Shown: one piece after another, positions 1 through 10,005 of the stretch
Layout: each line of letters begins with the position of its first letter
Numbering within the stretch: the stretch's first letter is position 1
DNA from: Dendrophyllia cribrosa
Taxonomy: Eukaryota > Cnidaria > Anthozoa > Scleractinia > Dendrophylliidae
Assembly: GCA_024195265.1 (NCBI GenBank)
Contig: JAJLRJ010000016.1
Location: forward strand, 124,001-188,000
Reading direction: 5' to 3'
DNA: 64,000 bases
Notes under the pieces: generated by a model
Seen by the model: only the letters and a program-made list of their open reading frames with translations
What the model was told of the DNA's origin: nothing
The model's database searches: none
Program-made: the position numbers and the translations under genes

Positions 1-709
1 GATAGATTCTGCAGTTACCTCTATTTTATGTGCTAAAACGAAGTTACCCACTTTATGTGTGCAAATGCCAATACATCAAGATATAGATCAAGTCAGCAGA
101 GCGCAAGAACATATTGAAATGATTCAAAAAACTTATGAAAATGTTATGAAAGAGCAAGTAGATTTAACACCAACTTTTGAACTCTTTCAAAAATCTTTTA
201 AACCTTCTAACACACCTACAAAAGATTTAACAATTGCTAATACAAAGGCTAGAATTAGGATGGTGAGTTTATATTATTTGGCTGGAATACATCAATTTTT
301 AGTGGTGGGAACGGGCAATAGAATAGAAGATTTTGGAGTAGGATTTTATACCAAATATGGTGATGGTGGAGTAGATATAAGTCCTATTGCAGATTTGGTA
401 AAGTCTGAGGTTTTTACCTTGGGCGCTTATTTAAAGGTGTCAAAAAATATTTTGGATGCTGCACCTACTGATGGACTTTTCGCCGATAAAAGAACCGATG
501 AACAACAAATAGGTGCTTCTTACGATGAATTGGAATGGGCGATGAATTTTGTTGAAAATTCCCAAAACGTTACAGAAGATTTAATGAAAAATTTAACGCA
601 AAGGCAGCGACAAATTTTAAATATTTACAAATATTTAAACAAGGTCAATCAGCATAAAATGCAACCCATACCAGTTTGTGTCGTGCCAAAAAAGATTAAA
701 GAGAATTAA
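1..709 (+). CDS. nadE: NAD(+) synthetase NadE, 5' end outside window
   Basis: Catalyses amidation of nicotinate adenine dinucleotide to NAD, the last step of NAD synthesis in the cytoplasm. The reading frame is open from base 2, and its first visible residues (IDSAV) are the tail of the ATP-pyrophosphatase P-loop SGGxDSA, so the start lies before the window. Further family signatures are VVGTGNRIEDFGVGFYTKYG, the DISPIADLVKSEV block, and the C-terminal HKMQPIPVC. There is no glutaminase (nitrilase) domain in the visible part and the protein ends at the size of the short ammonia-dependent type, although Bacteroidota versions also work without one. cdaA follows 10 bases downstream, so the two are probably co-transcribed. 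Identification is secure; only the start is missing. Confidence 0.93.
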   Translation, partial: IDSAVTSILCAKTKLPTLCVQMPIHQDIDQVSRAQEHIEMIQKTYENVMKEQVDLTPTFELFQKSFKPSNTPTKDLTIANTKARIRMVSLYYLAGIHQFLVVGTGNRIEDFGVGFYTKYGDGGVDISPIADLVKSEVFTLGAYLKVSKNILDAAPTDGLFADKRTDEQQIGASYDELEWAMNFVENSQNVTEDLMKNLTQRQRQILNIYKYLNKVNQHKMQPIPVCVVPKKIKEN

Positions 710-719
710 AAAATATATT

Positions 720-1499
720 TTGGATTTTATAGATTTTTCATTGATTGATTTGTTAGACATTATTCTTGTAGGAATTTTGTTGTACTATGTTTACAAACTT
801 TTAAGAGGTACGGTAACTATTTCTATTTTTATAGGTATTGCAATTGTATTTTTTATTTATCAAATTACTTTGCTCTTAAAGATGGAACTCTTAAGTGGTG
901 TTTTAGGGTTTATTGTCAATGGAGGTACAATAGCGCTTTTAATTATATTCCATCCCGAGCTTAGAAAATTTTTATTGATGTTAGGTTCTACCAAATTTAC
1001 TTCTTCCCGTTATGAATTTTTAAAAAAATTAAAATTTCTAAAAACAGAATTTACTAGTGATTTTGATATTAATATTATTATAAATATTTGTAAAAAATTT
1101 TCTGAAAATAAAATAGGAGCCTTAATGGTTTTTCAAAGGTACAATAGTTTGGATTATCTGGAAGGTACGGGAGATATAATTAAAGCAAAGTTAAGCGAAG
1201 TGCTTTTGGAAAGTATTTTTTATAAAAATAGTCCTTTGCACGATGGAGCTGTTATTATCAAAAATAATACGATTACTGCGGCACGTGTAGTACTTCCTGT
1301 TACGAATAAAAGAATGTCAACACGTTATGGCTTGAGGCATAAAGCTGCTATGGGGATTACAGAAACGACAGATGCTCTTTGTCTGGTTGTCTCAGAGGAA
1401 ACAGGAAAAATTTCAATTGTAGAAAAAGAACAAATAAAAAATTTACAGATTAAAGATTTACAAAAAGAATTATTTCTGCTTTTTGAAAAAAAGGTTTAG
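720..1499 (+). CDS. cdaA: Diadenylate cyclase CdaA (membrane DAC protein)
   Basis: Makes the second messenger cyclic di-AMP from two ATP at the cytoplasmic membrane. Three N-terminal hydrophobic segments (about residues 10-90) precede the DisA_N catalytic domain, with the two hallmark motifs SPLHDGAVI (about residues 170-178) and RHKAA (about 206-210; RHRAA in most homologues, so a conservative R to K change). I chose the TTG at 720 because the protein then begins xDFIDFSLIDLLD, as in relatives (about 260 residues), and it lies 10 bases after nadE's stop. A GTG at 678 in the same frame would add 14 residues and overlap nadE. The partner degrading enzyme may be the 7TM-HD protein at 48231-50255. 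Confidence 0.9.
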   Translation: MDFIDFSLIDLLDIILVGILLYYVYKLLRGTVTISIFIGIAIVFFIYQITLLLKMELLSGVLGFIVNGGTIALLIIFHPELRKFLLMLGSTKFTSSRYEFLKKLKFLKTEFTSDFDINIIINICKKFSENKIGALMVFQRYNSLDYLEGTGDIIKAKLSEVLLESIFYKNSPLHDGAVIIKNNTITAARVVLPVTNKRMSTRYGLRHKAAMGITETTDALCLVVSEETGKISIVEKEQIKNLQIKDLQKELFLLFEKKV

Positions 1500-1517
1500 T
1501 ATCCAAATACTATTTTT
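1497..1517 (+). terminator. Small hairpin with T-tail after cdaA
   Basis: TAGTAT and ATACTA (1497-1502 and 1507-1512) can form a 6-bp stem with a CCAA loop, followed by a run of Ts. It sits exactly between the convergent cdaA and atpC genes. The stem is AT-rich and weak, so termination function is inferred. Confidence 0.4.
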
Positions 1518-1794
1518 AGTCTACTAATACGATTATTTTGTTGTCCTTGACTTCTACTACCCCTCCTTGTATGTTCAATAAAGTTTTAGAATCTTCTCCT
1601 TTTTGGAAAAGCTCTTTCGTATCTTCGGGAATGGTAATTTGTCCCAAAATTTTTATAGTCCCTTTACCCAAAAGAGAAACCATTACAGCGTGATTGTTCA
1701 AAATTTCAAAAGAACCATTGATTCCTGGAAGATTTACAGATTCTACATTTGCACTAAACAAAGTGCGTTCTGGAGATACTATTTCTAAAAACAT
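1516..1794 (-). CDS. atpC: ATP synthase epsilon subunit (AtpC), short form
   Basis: Central-stalk subunit of F1 that couples rotation and modulates ATPase activity. The 92 residues match the beta-sandwich domain only (MFLEIVSPERTLF start, LPGINGSFEILNNHA, ending in a strand-rich VVEVKDNKIIVLVD). The C-terminal helical hairpin of longer homologues is absent, as is usual in Bacteroidota, so the protein is not truncated. It lies 12 bases downstream of atpD on the same strand. The rest of the atp operon is not in this window, which is also usual for the phylum. Confidence 0.93.
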   Translation of the reverse strand: MFLEIVSPERTLFSANVESVNLPGINGSFEILNNHAVMVSLLGKGTIKILGQITIPEDTKELFQKGEDSKTLLNIQGGVVEVKDNKIIVLVD

Positions 1795-1806
1795 CGTTTA
1801 ACAAAA

Positions 1807-3342
<1,536 letters not shown>

Positions 3343-3387
3343 CTAAATTTAAAATTGAATAAAAGATCTTTTCTATCCAAAAAGGAG

Positions 3388-3395
3388 CAAATGTA
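3388..3395 (-). promoter_or_regulatory. Bacteroidota-type -7 box upstream of atpD
   Basis: The minus strand reads TACATTTG, matching the TAnnTTTG -7 consensus. Transcription would start near 3381, giving a leader of about 65 bases. No convincing -33 TTTG is seen at the ideal distance. Confidence 0.45.
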
Positions 3396-3507
3396 AAAAA
3401 TTAATTAAACAATTAATAAACTTTTGGAATTATTTTTTAATCTGTTTTTAAACCATCTATTGACGGCTAAAAATATTTGAGAAAACATTAAAAATATACA
3501 AACAAAT

Positions 3508-4977
3508 TTATTTATAATTATTTATTTGAAAAGGTCGCTCTTGAGGCAAAGTTTTGCTTGTGCCTATAAGTGTAGCGGCAGTACAATTTTCTATTTTTAT
3601 TTTGATAAAATCACCTATATTTTCATTTTTTTTTGGAAATACAACCACATAATTTTGAGAATTTCTTCCCATCCAATAATCTTTAGATTTTTTTGAAGTC
3701 CCTTCTATCAAAACTTCTACGGTTTTTCCAATATATTTTTTTGTGTTGTAATGGCTTAATTTTCTTTGTAATTCAATCACTTCGTTCAAACGTCTTTTTT
3801 TAATTTCTGGACGAATATCATCAGGCATTTTTCTAGCTGCTAGGGTACCTGGTCTTTCCGAGTAGGCAAACATAAAACCATAATCATACTTTACGCTCTC
3901 CATCAAAGTTAGAGTATCTTTGTGTTCGTTTTCATTCTCTCCACAAAACCCTACGATAATATCTTGAGAAATAGCACAATTGGGCAAGATATTTTTAATG
4001 TTACCAATTAATTCTATATATTCTTCGCGGGTATGCTGCCGATTCATACGTTTTAGAACAGATGAACTTCCCGATTGCACAGGCAAGTGTAAATAACGAC
4101 AAATATTAGGATGCTTTGCCATAGTAAACAAAACTTCTTTTTTCATATCTTGCGGGTTGTTGGTAAAAAAACGTATCCGCATATCAGGAAAAGTATTTGC
4201 TATTAAATCTAATAATTGTGCAAAATCTACGGCAGAAGCTTTGGCAAGCTCTGATGCAAATTTAAAATGTTTTTTAAGCCCTCCGCCATACCAGAGATAA
4301 CTATCTACATTTTGCCCAAGTAGTGTAACTTCTTTATAATTTTTATTGTAAAGTTCTTGTATTTCTCTGACGATACTTTGTGGCTCTCTACTACGCTCAC
4401 GCCCTCTTGTAAAAGGAACTACACAAAAAGTACACATATTATCACAACCCCTAGTAATGGAGACAAAGGCAGAAACACCATTAGAGTTTAAACGGACAGG
4501 CGCAATATTTTCGTAAGTTTCTTTAGTAGAAAGCATTACATTGACAGCATTTCTTCCTTGGTCTACATCCTTTAAAAGATTAGGTAATTCTTGGTAAGCA
4601 TCGGGCCCTACTACCAAATCCACTATTTTTTCTTCATCCAAGAATTTAGATTTTAAACGCTCTGCCATACAACCCAGTACCCCTACTTTCATAGTGGGAT
4701 GGTGTTTTTTAACAGCGTTGTATTTTTCTAAACGTTTGCGAATAGTTTGTTCTGCTTTCTCTCTAATGGAGCAGGTATTTATCAAAACCAAATCAGCATC
4801 TTCCAGATAGGCTGTAGTATTATAATTATTTTTTGAAAGTATGGAAGCGACAATTTCACTATCATTCATATTCATTTGACAACCAAAGCTCTCTATATAT
4901 AATTTTTTTGTATTGCCTTTAACCTTTTGCCTAGTAAGGGGATTACCTTGTTTATTTGCATCAATCACCTTTTTCAT
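3508..4977 (-). CDS. miaB: tRNA-2-methylthio-N6-dimethylallyladenosine synthase MiaB
   Basis: Radical-SAM methylthiotransferase that converts i6A37 to ms2i6A37 in tRNAs reading UNN codons. The N-terminal methylthiotransferase domain has the three cluster cysteines C33 (FGCQMN), C69 (NTCSI) and C103 (GCMAE). The radical-SAM core has C178, C182 and C185 (CDNMCTFC). A TRAM domain closes the protein. At 489 residues it is slightly long because of about 25 extra N-terminal residues. A -7 box overlaps the region immediately before the start codon, so the message could be nearly leaderless. Confidence 0.96.
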   Translation of the reverse strand: MKKVIDANKQGNPLTRQKVKGNTKKLYIESFGCQMNMNDSEIVASILSKNNYNTTAYLEDADLVLINTCSIREKAEQTIRKRLEKYNAVKKHHPTMKVGVLGCMAERLKSKFLDEEKIVDLVVGPDAYQELPNLLKDVDQGRNAVNVMLSTKETYENIAPVRLNSNGVSAFVSITRGCDNMCTFCVVPFTRGRERSREPQSIVREIQELYNKNYKEVTLLGQNVDSYLWYGGGLKKHFKFASELAKASAVDFAQLLDLIANTFPDMRIRFFTNNPQDMKKEVLFTMAKHPNICRYLHLPVQSGSSSVLKRMNRQHTREEYIELIGNIKNILPNCAISQDIIVGFCGENENEHKDTLTLMESVKYDYGFMFAYSERPGTLAARKMPDDIRPEIKKRRLNEVIELQRKLSHYNTKKYIGKTVEVLIEGTSKKSKDYWMGRNSQNYVVVFPKKNENIGDFIKIKIENCTAATLIGTSKTLPQERPFQINNYK

Positions 4978-4981
4978 AGGA

Positions 4982-4989
4982 CAAAGATA
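4982..4989 (-). promoter_or_regulatory. -7 box almost abutting the miaB start
   Basis: The minus strand reads TATCTTTG, matching TAnnTTTG, only 4 bases before the ATG at 4977. If used, transcription would begin at or next to the start codon. Confidence 0.45.
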
Positions 4990-5099
4990 TAGAATTAAAT
5001 AAATATTGGGTAAGGAAACACACTGCCTTTTTTTTCTAATAATTACCTGTTCTATCGAAAAGTAACTTTAGCCTCTTTTCCATCATGAAAACTTATAAA

Positions 5100-8000
5100 T
5101 TAATACCCTACCATTATACTAGCCCAAGTACTCCAAGTAGACGCTGCTTTATAGGTATTTAAACTTCCCGAAGGTACTTTAATTTGTTTGACCTTATCAA
5201 AAACATTTGTACCTAATGTTATTTTAGTAGGGTCGGTTTGTTTGATAGTAATGACTGCTTGAGTACAATTGTAAAATGCCGCCATCTTAATGGTAGTTAC
5301 GGAGTTAGGTATGTCTATAGAAGTTAAAGCAGTGCAACTATAAAATGCCATTTCTCCAATGGTAGTTATTTTGTCATGCAATGTTATAGAAGTTAGACCA
5401 GTGCAACCCTGAAATACATAATCTTTAATGGTAGTTACTTTGTCAGGTATATTTATAGAAGTTAGAGAAGTGCAACTAAAAAATGCCCTATATACAATGG
5501 TAGTTACTTTGTCAGGTATATTTATAGAAGTTAGAGCAGTGCAATTAGAAAATGCATATTTTCCAATGGTTTTTAAGTTTTTTGGTAAATGAATCGTTTT
5601 AATAGTTCTGTTAGGATTACTATCACTATCTCCAAAAACATTAAGCGAAGGAAGAGAAACGGTATTATCCTTTCCTTTTATCTCTTCTACATTGACACCA
5701 TTGATTTGGTCAGGGAAGGTTACTTCTATAGCTGTAGTAAAATAGGCTTTATATTTGTTTGTTACGCCTGTGATAGTTTTTGTTTTTTCATCAAAAATAA
5801 AGATTTGCTCTTTTTTCTCAAAGGTTGCTGTAAGGGTTACATCCGAATAAAGAGCGTGTTTTAGAGTAATCTTTGCAGTAAAGAGACCGCTTATTTCATT
5901 TATTTTTATAGAAAGCACTGGAGAGCTTATAACTTCTACAAGTTTAGAGCTACCACTTAGCACCTGTATACCTGTAATACTTTTAAGAGTATAGCCTGTT
6001 TTGTCTACTTCGGGTATACGTGCCAGTAGATCTTTTTCTATCAATAGGGTTTTACTACTAATCGTTAGTCTCTTAAAAGTAAGTTTTTTGGCAGGTAGTT
6101 TGGTTATTTCAAACTCAGCTCCTGTAATTTCTGTATCTAAATAAAGCGGATGTTCCAAAGTAAGGATTGCGGTAAAGCTACCCGCTTTTTTGATTTGTAA
6201 AGTTGCTTGCGGGCTTCCTGTAAATTCTGCTACATCTTTCGCACTAATACCCGAGATGGCTTTTAACTTATAGCCTTCTTTAATGTCTTTTACTTGTGCT
6301 AAAATAGCCGCTTTGCTGATGGTATTTTGATAAGGAATGATTAATTTATCAAAAGTAAGTTTTTTAGCAACTCCCTTAGTTATTTCAAATTGTGCATGGT
6401 TTATAGTAACATCTTGTAAAGTAGGATGTTCCAAAATAAGCGTTGCCGTAAAACTTCCTGCTTTTTTGATTTGTAAAGTTTGCGGACTTCCTATAAATTC
6501 TGCTACATCTTTCGCACTAATACCCGAGATGGCTTTTAACGTATAGCCTGCTTTAGTGCCTTGTATTTGTTTTAAAATATCGGCTTTACTTATGGTATTT
6601 TGATAAGGAATTTTTAATTGAGTAAAAGTAAGTTTTTTGGCTGTGCCTTTGGTTACTTCAAAAGTAGCTCCTGTAAGTTCTACATTTTCTTTATAGTCAT
6701 GTTCCAGTACCAGAGTAGCCGTAAAACTTCCCGCCTTATTTCCAGAAAAGTTTAAAACTTTTTTATTTGCCGATAAAGTTACAATACCGTTTGCTCCAGA
6801 AAGGGTCTTTATTTCTTTGAGTGTATAGCCCTGTTTCTTTTGGGTAGTTTTTACTTGAGCAAGTATCTCTGCCGTTGTAAAACTGCCACTGCTACTATAT
6901 GTTTTGCTTAATTTATCAAAGCTTAATTTTTCTCCAGATAGTTTGCTTATTTCAAACCCAGCATGGTTTATAGTAGCATCTTGTAAAGTAGGATGTTCCA
7001 AAACAAGCGTTGCCGTAAAACTACCTGGTTTTTTAAGGTGTAAAGAAAGTTTAGGAGTACCTGTAAGTTCAGCTATAGTATTAGGTTTTATATCAGAAAT
7101 ACTTTTTAAGGTGTAACCTGTTTTGGTACCCACTACTTGTTTTAAAATAGCTGCATTGCTAAGCGTTTCTTTATAATTGGTTGTCAATTTGTTAAAGGTA
7201 AGAACCTTAGCAGCTCCTTTTTGTATTGTAAAGGTTGCATCAAATATGGTTACATCAAAATAACCGCTTCTTTCCAGGACAATAGTAGCCGTAAAAGTTC
7301 CTGCTTTTTTAAGGTCTATAGAGCTATTGGCCCCGCTTCCTTGCACTTGTGCAATAAGATCATCACTTATATTAGAAATACTTTTTAAGGTATAGCCTGT
7401 TTTTTCTCCTTGCACTTGTGTTAAAATAACACTACTGGTAAGGTTGGCTCTGTGAGCAATAGAAAGCGGATCAAAAGTAAGGGTTTCAGCTTTTCCTTCA
7501 AAAGATGCCTGTAAAACTACATCAACATAGTCTGTTTTTCCCATTGTAATGGTAGCAGTAAAAGTACCTTCTTTTTTAAGATTTAAAGAAAAATTACTAT
7601 TGTTAACCGTTGCAAAATTAGTATCATCTACTACTATATTTTTAAGCGTATAGCCGTTTTTAGTTCCTTTTATTTGGGTTTCTATTTCTGCTTTGGTAAG
7701 GGTCTTTTTTGAGGTAGTAAGTTTATCAAAAGTAAGTGCGGGTTTGGGTCTGTATTCTATTTGTCCATTTATGGTTACATCTGCAGCACTTGCTTTTTGT
7801 AAAGTGATTGTGATTGTAAAAGTCCCATCTTTTTTAAGGGTTAACGTATGGGTAGAAGAATCTACATCGGCAAAATTATTATCGGTTACTTCAATTTTTG
7901 AGATATTGTAACCTGTTCTATTCCCATTTACATTGGTAAATATATCACTTTTTAGAAGTGTATTTTTATGGGTTTTGAGTTTTGTAAAGCTAAGTGCCTC

Positions 8001-9677
8001 GGAGGTTGCTTTAAAATTTGCAGGGTTAATAACAGCATCAAAATAACCTGTTTTTTGTAGGGTAATCTTTGCGGTAAAATCACCTGTTTTTAAAATACTT
8101 AAAGAGAGGTCTCCTCCAACCGTTGCAAAGCTACTTTGATTGATAACAATGCTTTTAAGCGTATAACCGTTAGCACTTTGTACTTGTGTTAAAATATCTG
8201 CTTTGGGAATGATTTTTTTATAGGTAGAGAGGCGCGTAAAAGTAAGGGTTTCAGCTTTTCCTTCAAAAGATGCCTGTAAAACTACATCAAAATAGTCTGT
8301 TTTTCCCATTGTGATAGTAGCAGTAAAAGAACCTTCTTTTTTAAGATTTAAAGAAAAATTACTATTGTCAACCGTTGCAAAATTAGTATCATCTACTACT
8401 ATATTTTTAAGCGTATAGCCGTTTTTAGTGCCATTTATTTTGTCTATGATCTCTGCTTTGGTAAGGGTCTTTTTTGCAGTAGTAAGTTTTGTAAAAGTAA
8501 GTGCGGGTTTGGGTTTGTATTCTATTTGTCCGTTTATGGTTACATCTTTAGCACTTGCTTTTTGTAAAGTGATTGTGATTGTAAAAGTCCCATCTTTTTT
8601 AAGCGTTAACGTATTTGTAGTAGGATTTACAGTAGCAAAATTACTATCGGATACTTCTATTTTTGAGATGTTGTAACCTGTTTTTTCACCTTGTATTTGT
8701 TCTAAAATATCATTTTTTGTAAGCGTTTGTTTAAAGGTTTTAAGTTTTGTAAAAGCAAGGTTTCTGGAGATATGTTTAAAAGCGGCTCCTGTAATGGCTA
8801 CATCTAAATAATCTGTTTTGCTCAAAGTAATAGCTGCTTTAAAATCACCTATTTTTTTAAGGGTTAAAGAAAGGTCGGGGGCTGTTCCCGTTACATCTGC
8901 AAAAGAATTATCTTTTACAACGATGCTTTTAAGGTTATAGCCTGTTTTTTCTGTTTCTGGTATTTGTGCCAGTAATTCCGTTTTAGTGATGGTCGTTTTA
9001 AAAGTAGTGAGTTTGTTAAAAGTAAGTTTTTGCGGTACACCACTAAAAGAAGCCGTTAGGGTTACATCGGCATAATTGTTTTTTTGTAAAACAATGCTTG
9101 CCGTAAAATCACCTGCTTTTTTAAGGGTTAAAGAGAGATTGGGGGCTGTTCCCTTTACATCTGCAAAAGAATTATCTTTTACAACAATGCTTTTGATAGT
9201 AAAACCATCTTTTTTACCTGTTACAGCATTTAAAATATCTGTTTTGGTAATCGTGCTTTTAAAGGTTGTAAACTTGTTAAAGTTAAGCGTTTCACTTAGT
9301 AAATATTCAATGGTAGCTTCTATAACGGCATCTTCAAAACCTTTTTTTGTAAGAATAAGTTTTATGGTAAAAGTCCCTGCTTTTTTGAGAGTTAAAGAAA
9401 AATTGGTCTTGTCAATATCAGCAAAAGAATCATTACTAATCGTAATATTTTTAATGGTAAAACCTTCTTTTTCCTTTTCTTTGATTTGTTTTAAAAGTTC
9501 TTCTTTAGAGACATCCTTTTTATTGATGGTCAATTTAGTAAAGGTTAGCTTAGGCGCCTTTTCTAATTCATTTTCTACGGCTACATCATCTGCACAAGAG
9601 ATGAGAAGTAAAACAAAGGTTAAGAACAACGAGAGTAATCGGGTTGTTTTCATACGAATGGATTTGTTAAAATACAT
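5100..9677 (-). CDS. Giant repeat lipoprotein with 14 Ig-like-size repeats and C-terminal BspA-type LRRs
   Basis: Probable surface-exposed lipoprotein of 1525 residues. A signal peptide ends in the lipobox LLLISC. A second possible start, ATG at 9653 (MKTTRLL), gives a conventional signal. Then come 14 tandem units of about 78-95 residues, each of the pattern LTFxKLxT...ITKxxILxQIxGxKxGYTLKSI...FAxV...LKKAGxFTATIxLxKxxYxDVxI. About 90 residues of linker follow, then five or six BspA/LRR_5 repeats (SINIPDKVTTI, AFxxCTALTSI), and the tail IMVGY. I do not recognise the 14-fold repeat as a named domain. Its size and alternating strand pattern suggest beta-sandwich modules, which is inference. BspA-type LRRs are known in host-binding proteins. 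The gene stands alone with its own repeated upstream region. Two shorter paralogues lie at 19999 and 21904. Confidence 0.85.
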   Translation of the reverse strand: MYFNKSIRMKTTRLLSLFLTFVLLLISCADDVAVENELEKAPKLTFTKLTINKKDVSKEELLKQIKEKEKEGFTIKNITISNDSFADIDKTNFSLTLKKAGTFTIKLILTKKGFEDAVIEATIEYLLSETLNFNKFTTFKSTITKTDILNAVTGKKDGFTIKSIVVKDNSFADVKGTAPNLSLTLKKAGDFTASIVLQKNNYADVTLTASFSGVPQKLTFNKLTTFKTTITKTELLAQIPETEKTGYNLKSIVVKDNSFADVTGTAPDLSLTLKKIGDFKAAITLSKTDYLDVAITGAAFKHISRNLAFTKLKTFKQTLTKNDILEQIQGEKTGYNISKIEVSDSNFATVNPTTNTLTLKKDGTFTITITLQKASAKDVTINGQIEYKPKPALTFTKLTTAKKTLTKAEIIDKINGTKNGYTLKNIVVDDTNFATVDNSNFSLNLKKEGSFTATITMGKTDYFDVVLQASFEGKAETLTFTRLSTYKKIIPKADILTQVQSANGYTLKSIVINQSSFATVGGDLSLSILKTGDFTAKITLQKTGYFDAVINPANFKATSEALSFTKLKTHKNTLLKSDIFTNVNGNRTGYNISKIEVTDNNFADVDSSTHTLTLKKDGTFTITITLQKASAADVTINGQIEYRPKPALTFDKLTTSKKTLTKAEIETQIKGTKNGYTLKNIVVDDTNFATVNNSNFSLNLKKEGTFTATITMGKTDYVDVVLQASFEGKAETLTFDPLSIAHRANLTSSVILTQVQGEKTGYTLKSISNISDDLIAQVQGSGANSSIDLKKAGTFTATIVLERSGYFDVTIFDATFTIQKGAAKVLTFNKLTTNYKETLSNAAILKQVVGTKTGYTLKSISDIKPNTIAELTGTPKLSLHLKKPGSFTATLVLEHPTLQDATINHAGFEISKLSGEKLSFDKLSKTYSSSGSFTTAEILAQVKTTQKKQGYTLKEIKTLSGANGIVTLSANKKVLNFSGNKAGSFTATLVLEHDYKENVELTGATFEVTKGTAKKLTFTQLKIPYQNTISKADILKQIQGTKAGYTLKAISGISAKDVAEFIGSPQTLQIKKAGSFTATLILEHPTLQDVTINHAQFEITKGVAKKLTFDKLIIPYQNTISKAAILAQVKDIKEGYKLKAISGISAKDVAEFTGSPQATLQIKKAGSFTAILTLEHPLYLDTEITGAEFEITKLPAKKLTFKRLTISSKTLLIEKDLLARIPEVDKTGYTLKSITGIQVLSGSSKLVEVISSPVLSIKINEISGLFTAKITLKHALYSDVTLTATFEKKEQIFIFDEKTKTITGVTNKYKAYFTTAIEVTFPDQINGVNVEEIKGKDNTVSLPSLNVFGDSDSNPNRTIKTIHLPKNLKTIGKYAFSNCTALTSINIPDKVTTIVYRAFFSCTSLTSINIPDKVTTIKDYVFQGCTGLTSITLHDKITTIGEMAFYSCTALTSIDIPNSVTTIKMAAFYNCTQAVITIKQTDPTKITLGTNVFDKVKQIKVPSGSLNTYKAASTWSTWASIMVGY
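7481..8755. repeat. Segmental duplication of three repeat units (765-bp period) inside the giant gene
   Basis: Bases 7481 to about 7990 align with 8246 to about 8755 at a constant offset of 765 bases (255 codons, three repeat units) with only scattered mismatches over the first ~190 bases compared. Other units are far more diverged. This indicates a fairly recent in-frame duplication or homogenisation of units 4-6 and 7-9. Confidence 0.8.
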
Positions 9678-9697
9678 GATATTTAAATTTAAAATTT

Positions 9698-9705
9698 CAA
9701 AAATA
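9698..9705 (-). promoter_or_regulatory. -7 box proximal to the giant lipoprotein gene
   Basis: The minus strand reads TATTTTTG (TAnnTTTG) ending 20 bases before the ATG at 9677. It is the gene-proximal member of a series of such boxes (see 9723-9935). Confidence 0.4.
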
Positions 9706-9722
9706 ATATTATAATTTATAGA

Positions 9723-9935
9723 TGGCCAAAATTATAAAAATATTGTGCAAATATAAAAAATTTATTTTACACTTTTTAAAAAATGTAAAGGCCATATTAT
9801 AAATTAATAACGTCAAAATGTAAAAATATTGTGCAAATATAAAATAAAATATTTGAAAAGGCCAAATGTATAAAAATATTTTACAAAAGTATTTTTTACA
9901 CTTAATTAAAAAATTTAAAGTCAATATTTAAATTA
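9723..9935 (-). repeat. Three diverged tandem upstream modules, each with a promoter-like -7 box
   Basis: This stretch accounts for most of the 328-base gene-free gap at 9678-10005. A 24-base segment at 9735-9758 recurs identically at 9821-9844, and a diverged copy lies at 9871-9896. On the minus strand they contain TATATTTG, TATATTTG and TACTTTTG, all TAnnTTTG matches. Flanks also recur: TTTGGCC or TGGCC before two copies, and an AAGTGTAAAA block before copies one and three. All point toward the giant lipoprotein gene. I read this as duplicated promoter modules or duplicated regulator sites. A 71-codon frame across it is very AT-rich and looks non-coding. Confidence 0.55.
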
Positions 9936-10005
9936 ATTATGAGGATCTTTCGTCCAAGAAAGTAGCATTTTGTTTTTAGGAAAATAGGAGATATATAAAG
10001 AATCA

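Noticed and set aside
5100..9677. Regularly spaced repeats that might look like a CRISPR array
   Set aside because: The period is about 240-270 bases, the units are coding and diverged, and there are no short spacers or cas genes. No CRISPR array was seen in the window.
9076..9714. 212-codon plus-strand frame opposite the giant lipoprotein gene
   Set aside because: It is the antisense shadow of the repeats; its sequence repeats in step with them and it has no start context or homology.
9709..9924. 71-codon minus-strand frame rich in F, I, Y and K
   Set aside because: Composition follows the AT-rich tandem repeats of the promoter region. No domain, and internal repeats explain the open frame.
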